Shown: positions 7,241 to 10,944 of the stretch, in pieces | Layout: each line of letters opens with the position of its first letter | Numbering within the stretch: position 1 is the stretch's first letter | Assembly: GCA_965365445.1 (NCBI GenBank) | Contig: CBDUBS010000116.1 | Coordinates: forward strand, 1 to 10,944 | From: CBDUBS01 sp965365445 | GTDB taxonomy: Bacteria > Bacteroidota > Rhodothermia > Rhodothermales > DASSAV01 | Length of the DNA: 10,944 nt | Direction: 5' to 3' | Notes under the pieces: model-generated | Told to the model about the DNA's origin: nothing | Databases searched by the model: none | The model's input: only the letters and a program-made list of their open reading frames with translations | Made by a program: the position numbers and the translations under genes

Positions 7241-7692
7241 CCGAGGTCGTTGAATAGCGTTTCCGTCATCGAGAGGGCCACGCTGCTCATGATCATCTCG
7301 GGCGGCAGCTGCGTAAAGTCCGTCGAAAGCAAGCGGTCGTCTACGTTGGCGTACAGGGAGCAGCCGGCCTCCCGCTCGATGACCAGCCCGCTCGTGGCGC
7401 CGCCTCGTTTGGCGAAGAAAATGACCTCGCCCAGTTCCTGGCTGGCTATGTAGCCCGTGCATCCCTGCAGTTGCAGGAACGAGCTGGCGGCATACACCGA
7501 AACGAGGTTTCCGGGCTGCGTTTCCGCGATGGCCTCCGGAAGGGATACGTCCGGTTGAATCTCGATCGCGATCTGGCGACCGCTCGCGGCATCGCTCAAC
7601 TCGAACCGCACCAGGGTTGCATCCATTTTCGGGCTGACGCCCAGCACGGAGGCAATCCGTTGAATGTCGGAATCGGAAAAGGAAAAGGACAT
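7237..7692 (-). CDS. Hypothetical protein translationally coupled to ybeY
   Basis: This 151-residue protein, probably cytoplasmic, has no signal peptide or membrane helix, and I do not recognise its family. It starts MSFSFSDSDIQRIASVLGV, suggesting an N-terminal helix. An alternating hydrophobic pattern (TLVRFELSD, QIAIEIQPDV, GNLVSVYAAS, GEVIFFAKR, SGLVIERE) then suggests a compact beta-rich domain, and a more helical C-terminus follows (PPEMIMSSVALSMTETLFNDL). Two Cys (78 and 111) show no metal motif. Its TGA overlaps the ybeY ATG by 4 bp, so the two are very likely co-transcribed and coupled. This argues that it is a genuine gene and hints at a role near RNA processing or housekeeping, but that is only contextual. 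Upstream, TATATA occurs ~20-25 bp before the start on this strand (around 7708-7713) without a matching -35. Confidence 0.72.
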   Translation of the reverse strand: MSFSFSDSDIQRIASVLGVSPKMDATLVRFELSDAASGRQIAIEIQPDVSLPEAIAETQPGNLVSVYAASSFLQLQGCTGYIASQELGEVIFFAKRGGATSGLVIEREAGCSLYANVDDRLLSTDFTQLPPEMIMSSVALSMTETLFNDLG

Positions 7693-7727
7693 ACGTTTCA
7701 GGCGCTGCTATATACGAACAAACAGCC

Positions 7728-7860
7728 CTTACCACCGGCGGCGCTCTCGATCTGGATTTCGAAGCCGGGCAGGCCTTGCGAACGCCTGTAAGATAGGAGC
7801 TACGCTTTCTACAAACAATGCGGCTACGAAGGCGGGAGCATGGCGCTCGGCAAGGCGGGC
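7728..7860 (+). pseudogene. Possible remnant of a GNAT-family acetyltransferase C-terminus
   Basis: Two short stretches on the + strand resemble the end of GNAT N-acetyltransferases. In one frame 7728-7793 reads LTTGGALDLDFEAGQALRTP, and in another 7798-7860 reads SYAFYKQCGYEGGSMALGKA. In the family, 'LTT...A..FY...GY' is the conserved C-terminal region where the acetyl-CoA-proximal helix and last strand lie. The pieces are separated by in-frame stops (TAA at 7789 in the second frame, TAG at 7794 in the first), so a frameshift would be needed to join them. There is no N-terminal part, because the region to the left is occupied by the 151-residue gene on the other strand. The resemblance is short and could be chance; treat it as tentative. 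Confidence 0.25.
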
Positions 7861-8126
7861 CGGGCGGCGGCCTGGTTCGCAGCGGTCTCTACCTCTTCCA
7901 AAGCTTCCGGCATATCGTGAGCCGTCACGTTGTGGGCGTGAAGCCCCTTGGGGCCGTCCGACAGATCGAAATCGACCACCTGCCCCGTACGGAGGGTTTT
8001 GAACCGCCTGTCGTTCTCGATAGACGAGTAGTGAACGAAAATATCATCTCCGCCCGTGGGGTTGACGAGAAAGCCGTACCCTTTCTTTGCGTCGAACCAT
8101 TTGACTATACTCCGGTGAACCGCCAT
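7824..8126 (-). CDS. Cold-shock domain protein (CspA family) with C-terminal extension
   Basis: This 100-residue protein binds single-stranded nucleic acid; the family acts as RNA chaperones or transcription antiterminators. The OB-fold cold-shock domain fills residues 1-70. IVKWFDAKKGYGFLV includes Trp10 and the RNP1 motif (KGYGFLV, 15-21); RNP2 is DIFVHYSSI (28-36). TLRTGQVVDFDLSDGPKG and AHNVTAHD complete the fold. Residues 72-100 form an Ala/Glu/Pro-rich tail absent from the standard ~67-residue CspA. The last ~12 residues lie antisense to a possible GNAT remnant. The ATG at 8126 is chosen over an upstream in-frame ATG at 8177 because a near-perfect Shine-Dalgarno sequence (GGGAGG) lies 5 bp before it and the family begins here. 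A strong sigma70-like promoter ~165 bp upstream and a long structured leader suggest post-transcriptional, perhaps temperature-dependent, control. Confidence 0.93.
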   Translation of the reverse strand: MAVHRSIVKWFDAKKGYGFLVNPTGGDDIFVHYSSIENDRRFKTLRTGQVVDFDLSDGPKGLHAHNVTAHDMPEALEEVETAANQAAARPALPSAMLPPS

Positions 8127-8285
8127 AATTGCCTCCCATCTCGAAAACAAGGGTGGCAGTGGGTGTGATCCATTCACGTGGACTCATGCATTACAGGCCC
8201 GTTCCAACCCGTACATAAGAAACTACGGCCCATGCGGGTAAAGTGTCGTGACACCAAAAACCAAGTCCACTGCCCGGACTCTTCC
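8127..8285 (-). promoter_or_regulatory. Long structured 5' leader of the cold-shock gene
   Basis: The predicted leader is ~160 nt, close to the 159-nt leader known for E. coli cspA, which acts as a thermosensor. On the - strand AGTCC (8280-8276) can pair with GGACT (8268-8264) across a 7-nt loop. Alternatively, GTGGACT (8270-8264) pairs perfectly over 7 bp with AGTCCAC (8184-8178). The two pairings exclude each other. Further pairs are GTGT/ACAC around CACG (8254-8243) and CCGTA/TACGG (8228-8224 with 8213-8209). The last competes with ACCCG/CGGGT (8239-8235 with 8211-8207). Structure and regulation are inferred; no folding energy was computed. Confidence 0.45.
8131..8137 (-). promoter_or_regulatory. 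Shine-Dalgarno sequence of the cold-shock gene
   Basis: On the - strand GGGAGGC stands 4 bases before the ATG at 8126. It is a close match to the anti-Shine-Dalgarno complement and is the clearest ribosome-binding site in the window. It decides the start codon, since the alternative ATG at 8177 lies upstream of it. Most other genes here lack such a site. Confidence 0.8.
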
Positions 8286-8290
8286 GTAAA

Positions 8291-8320
8291 AATATATAAG
8301 ATTATGAGTCAGGTTGTCAA
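8291..8320 (-). promoter_or_regulatory. Sigma70-like promoter for the cold-shock gene
   Basis: Reading the - strand, a perfect TTGACA -35 box occupies 8320-8315. It is followed at 16 bp spacing by TATATA (8298-8293), or at 18 bp by TATATT (8296-8291), as the -10 box. Transcription would start near 8285, about 160 nt before the ATG. An A/T-rich tract (8349-8367) lies upstream but a little farther than a classical UP element. Bacteroidota primary promoters often follow a different consensus, so such a canonical pair is notable. It is judged by eye only. Confidence 0.6.
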
Positions 8321-8427
8321 CCATCCGGCTACATCCTGAAGCGCGGGTAAACAAATAAAAAAGAATATCCCGGGCCGTTCAAAACGTTCTATGTGCTTAA
8401 TTCCGGCAAGGTCATGCAGCTTTTTGC
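8321..8427. other. Intergenic stretch between the DUF2723 gene and the csp promoter
   Basis: This ~107-bp stretch holds no gene. It lies downstream of the DUF2723 stop and upstream of the csp promoter. On the - strand a T-rich tract (TTCTTTTTTATTTGTTT) runs at 8365-8349, the sort of tract that ends an intrinsic terminator, but I find no convincing GC-rich hairpin before it; only CGTT-TTG-AACG and the self-complementary GCCCGGGC-like stretch are nearby. A terminator for the upstream gene is possible but not supported. Confidence 0.3.
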
Positions 8428-10944
8428 TTACCCGCCGGGCGAGGAAGTGTCGGGGGGCATGGAAGCCATCCGGTTGAACTCGTTGCGCAGCTGTTCCTCC
8501 GTTTGCCGCAGCGTATTATCGTTCAGCACTTCAGCCAGTTTACCGCTGAAGGCGGCGGCGGCATCGAACCGGCCCGCCTCCAGATACGTCATCCGGATGA
8601 TCTGTACGAACTGGGAAGCATATTCCGCCTCGCGGGTGGACGCGGCATGTTCCAGCCGGTGGAGCACTACCGGCTCACCCTGTTGCCAGATTTCCACGGC
8701 GCGCCCGGGCGCGCCGGCGGCATCGTAGGCGCGCGCCAGGTAGAAGAACGAACGCTCGTCGCCCGGGATGGTCTCGAACGGAATCTGCTCCCGTAAGGTA
8801 TCCAGCAGGGCGACTCCTTCGGCGGGGCGACCCTCGGCGGCCAGCCGCTCGGCGACGTGCGCATAGATGTTGCGGTAGTTATCCACCATGCGGCGGATGT
8901 TTTCGTCGTAGTACACATCCGGATCGGCCAGGTTGGTGAACCGGAATTTTTTCAGGTTCTCGACGGTAATTTCCGGCACGACCCGGCCCAGCTGGACGTC
9001 GTGCCGAATGGGCGCAACCCGCAGCGCCTGCCCTTCGAGCTGGAAGTAGTTCTGCAAATCCAGCTGTCCGTCCTGGCTTACCGTTACGGCGAAGTAGACG
9101 GGGCGCTCCCAGCCCTGATCGGCATTGGTTTGCAGGATGTTGAGCGCCACCTGATCGGCAACGTGCAGCCAGTTCATTTCCGCATTGAACGGCCGGCCCT
9201 GGAGGTTCCACACCATGGGGCTTTGCAGCGTGGTCGTATCGCCGGCGGCGAGAGCCCACTCCGTTTCCTGAAGCAGCCGGTTGCGGTCCACGGGCAGGCT
9301 GATTTCGCGCGGTTGCCACGCCACCGGGCTCAGGTTGTCGATCTGCGGATCGGTCAGCGAAATCGGCAGCGGCTCCGATTCGTGCGAGGCCTGATTTTTG
9401 AGCTGCTTGATGTACCAGGGGGTGTTGAGCAACGACAGGTTGACCACCCGCACGTCGGTCCGGACGCCCTCCACTTCCTGAGCGTACCAGAGCGGGAACG
9501 TGTCGTTGTCGCCGTTGGTGAAGAGGATGCCGTTTTCGCCGACGCTCATCAGCATGTTGTAGGCATAGTCCGGCGCGACGTACTGCCCCGAGCGGTCGTG
9601 GTCGTCGAAGTTCTCGACGAGCATCTGCACCGGCACCAGGAGAAACAGAATCGCAGCGATGGCGCCGAGCACACCGGTTGACGTTGCGGCGGGCCATTTC
9701 AACCGGTTTTGCACGGCTTCGAGCGCCAGTTGCAGCACCCCCGAGGCCCCTATCCCGATCCACAGGCTGAAGGCGAAGAAGCTCGCCACGTACGAATAGT
9801 CCCGCTCGCGCGGCTGGAGCGGCGTCTGGTTGAGGTACAGGATAATGCCGATGCCCGTCATGAGGAACAGCACCAGAACGCTGAAGGCGCGCCGCCAGTC
9901 CCGCGAGAAGTGGAACCCGGCCCCGATCAGGCCGAGCAGCAGCGGGAGGGCGTAATAGGCGTTTCGTCCGGCTCGCTCGCTCGGGGTCTGGTACAGGATC
10001 TCTTCGTCCGGCTCGCCCGGCAGAAGCCCCGTGATCACCGGAGCATCCTGCGTGTCGGATGCTTTCCCGACAAAATTCCACAGGAAATAGCGCAGGTACA
10101 TATGGCCCACCTGGTATTTCCAGAAAAACTCCCAGTCCGAACTGTACTGGGCGTAGACGCGCATGTGCTCCGGGGCGGGGGAGTGTCGCCTGGGAAACAG
10201 CTTCTCCTCGTTTTCATCGATGCGGCCGAGTGCGTTGTCGTACGAAGCGCCTTTCAGCAGCGGCGTCTGCCCGTACTGCTCGCGCTTCAGGTAGCTTACG
10301 ATGGCCTCCGTCGTTTCCGGATCGTTTTCGTCGATGGGCGGGTCGGCGGCGCTCCGGATGAAGATGAGCGCGTACGTCGAGTATCCGATGAGCACCGCAG
10401 CCAGCCCGAGCGCCACCAGGTTGGCGGCCTGCATACGGTGCTTCTGGGTGTAATAAACGCCGAAGACGACCAGCGCCACAATGAGGATCATGAACAGCAC
10501 CGGGACGCCCGACCGTCCGGCCAGATCCGGCAGATACTGAATGACCCCCGGGTAAATGAGCAGAAAAATGGCCGCCGAGACGAGCCCCGCCGCCAGAATG
10601 CCCAACCACAACTGCCCTTTCGTCCACTCGGGACGTTCGAACTCGGAAAAGAAAAAGATGAGCGCGATGAAAAAGACCGCAAGCAGATTGAGCAGGTGCA
10701 CCCCGATGGCGATACCGAACAGGTAGGCAATCAGGACCAGGTACCGGTTTGCCGACAACCCGAACGGGTCGTGCCCTCCGGCCAGCTGCGCTTCTTCCTC
10801 CCGGGCTTCGTCGTGCCATTTCAGGATCAGCCACACCACCGCTGCCGTGAACAGCATGGACATGGCGTAGACCTCGGCCTCAACGGCGTTGAACCAGAAG
10901 GAATCGGTTGCCGCGAACGCCAGCGATCCGACAACGCCTCCCGC
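8428..10944 (-). CDS. DUF2723 family membrane protein (GT-C-like, protein O-mannosyltransferase-related), 5' end outside window
   Basis: The gene is partial: 838 residues are visible, and the frame stays open through the right edge, reading TDSFWFNAVEAEVYAMSMLF before the first internal Met (10863). This is the middle of the DUF2723 domain, so the N-terminal membrane helices lie outside the window. About nine to ten membrane helices precede a large extracytoplasmic or soluble C-terminal part. Signature blocks of the Bacteroidota family are visible: PPIDENDPET, YLKREQYGQTPLL, QPRERDYSYVASFFAFSLW and NGDNDTFPLWYAQEVEG with VRVVNLSLLNTPWYIKQLK. The last ~150 residues (AERLAAEGRPAEGVALLD, FFYLARAYDAAGAPGRAVEI) look TPR-like. 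The family is related to GT-C glycosyltransferases; human TMEM260, a relative, is an O-mannosyltransferase. Substrate and activity in this organism are unknown. The stop TAA is at 8430-8428. Confidence 0.92.
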   Translation of the reverse strand, partial: AGGVVGSLAFAATDSFWFNAVEAEVYAMSMLFTAAVVWLILKWHDEAREEEAQLAGGHDPFGLSANRYLVLIAYLFGIAIGVHLLNLLAVFFIALIFFFSEFERPEWTKGQLWLGILAAGLVSAAIFLLIYPGVIQYLPDLAGRSGVPVLFMILIVALVVFGVYYTQKHRMQAANLVALGLAAVLIGYSTYALIFIRSAADPPIDENDPETTEAIVSYLKREQYGQTPLLKGASYDNALGRIDENEEKLFPRRHSPAPEHMRVYAQYSSDWEFFWKYQVGHMYLRYFLWNFVGKASDTQDAPVITGLLPGEPDEEILYQTPSERAGRNAYYALPLLLGLIGAGFHFSRDWRRAFSVLVLFLMTGIGIILYLNQTPLQPRERDYSYVASFFAFSLWIGIGASGVLQLALEAVQNRLKWPAATSTGVLGAIAAILFLLVPVQMLVENFDDHDRSGQYVAPDYAYNMLMSVGENGILFTNGDNDTFPLWYAQEVEGVRTDVRVVNLSLLNTPWYIKQLKNQASHESEPLPISLTDPQIDNLSPVAWQPREISLPVDRNRLLQETEWALAAGDTTTLQSPMVWNLQGRPFNAEMNWLHVADQVALNILQTNADQGWERPVYFAVTVSQDGQLDLQNYFQLEGQALRVAPIRHDVQLGRVVPEITVENLKKFRFTNLADPDVYYDENIRRMVDNYRNIYAHVAERLAAEGRPAEGVALLDTLREQIPFETIPGDERSFFYLARAYDAAGAPGRAVEIWQQGEPVVLHRLEHAASTREAEYASQFVQIIRMTYLEAGRFDAAAAFSGKLAEVLNDNTLRQTEEQLRNEFNRMASMPPDTSSPGG

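Noticed and set aside
6788..7735. 315-codon - strand frame suggesting an N-terminally extended YbeY fusion
   Set aside because: Residues before the ATG at 7240 are the wrong frame of the neighbouring 151-residue gene and do not resemble any domain; the ATGA overlap explains the real boundary.
8127..8177. Upstream in-frame ATG at 8177 as the cold-shock gene start
   Set aside because: It would add 17 residues outside the cold-shock fold and place the strong Shine-Dalgarno sequence inside the coding region; the ATG at 8126 is properly spaced.
8349..8390. Intrinsic terminator after the DUF2723 gene
   Set aside because: A T-rich tract is present, but no stable GC-rich stem directly precedes it.
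8857..10081. Long frames on either strand inside the DUF2723 gene (274 codons +, 400 codons -)
   Set aside because: Out of frame with a gene carrying strong family motifs; the - strand one is Arg/Ala/Gly-rich frameshift translation.

Overview
The window is about 60% GC by eye and densely packed. It looks like chromosomal DNA from a Bacteroidota/Rhodothermota-type aerobe, most plausibly a Rhodothermus/Salinibacter-like relative. Four points support this: an A2-type (YSHP) caa3 oxygen reductase; a small membrane protein and a SCO protein of the kind found beside alternative complex III (ACIII) genes; a large DUF2723 membrane protein with Bacteroidota signature motifs; and a YbeY whose third zinc ligand is Asp. 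Most genes lack a clear Shine-Dalgarno sequence, which also fits that group. The taxonomic call is inference from these features.

Positions 1-5461 (+ strand) are a respiratory operon, probably the 3' part of an ACIII-caa3 cluster whose ACIII genes would lie to the left of the window. In order they encode a small single-span membrane protein (10-480), a SCO-type copper chaperone (522-1364), CoxB with a fused cytochrome c domain (1470-2405), CoxA (2463-4178), CoxC (4233-4925) and a subunit IV-like protein (4976-5461). Gaps are 35-105 bp and all genes point the same way. The expected electron route is quinol to ACIII, then the cytochrome c domain of CoxB, CuA, heme a, and heme a3/CuB, with SCO serving CuA assembly. 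A 79-residue single-span membrane protein (5497-5736) follows and may be an operon tail.

Positions 5835-6791 encode MetF (methylenetetrahydrofolate reductase, + strand). Its stop overlaps tail-to-tail by 4 bp with ybeY on the - strand (7240-6788). ybeY in turn overlaps by 4 bp (ATGA) with an upstream unrecognised 151-residue gene (7692-7237), so the two are probably co-translated.

Positions 7728-8320 hold a cold-shock domain gene (- strand, 8126-7824). It has the best promoter and the best Shine-Dalgarno sequence of the window and a predicted leader of about 160 nt containing competing complementary segments. Its 3' end runs antisense to what may be the remnant of a GNAT acetyltransferase. 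From 8428 to the right edge (- strand) lies a partial DUF2723 (GT-C-like) integral membrane protein.

Most of the window is conventional housekeeping and respiration. The items most worth a second look are the csp leader RNA, the unrecognised gene coupled to ybeY, the small membrane proteins flanking the oxidase, and the C-terminally anchored SCO protein. I see no CRISPR array, insertion sequence, tRNA or rRNA.
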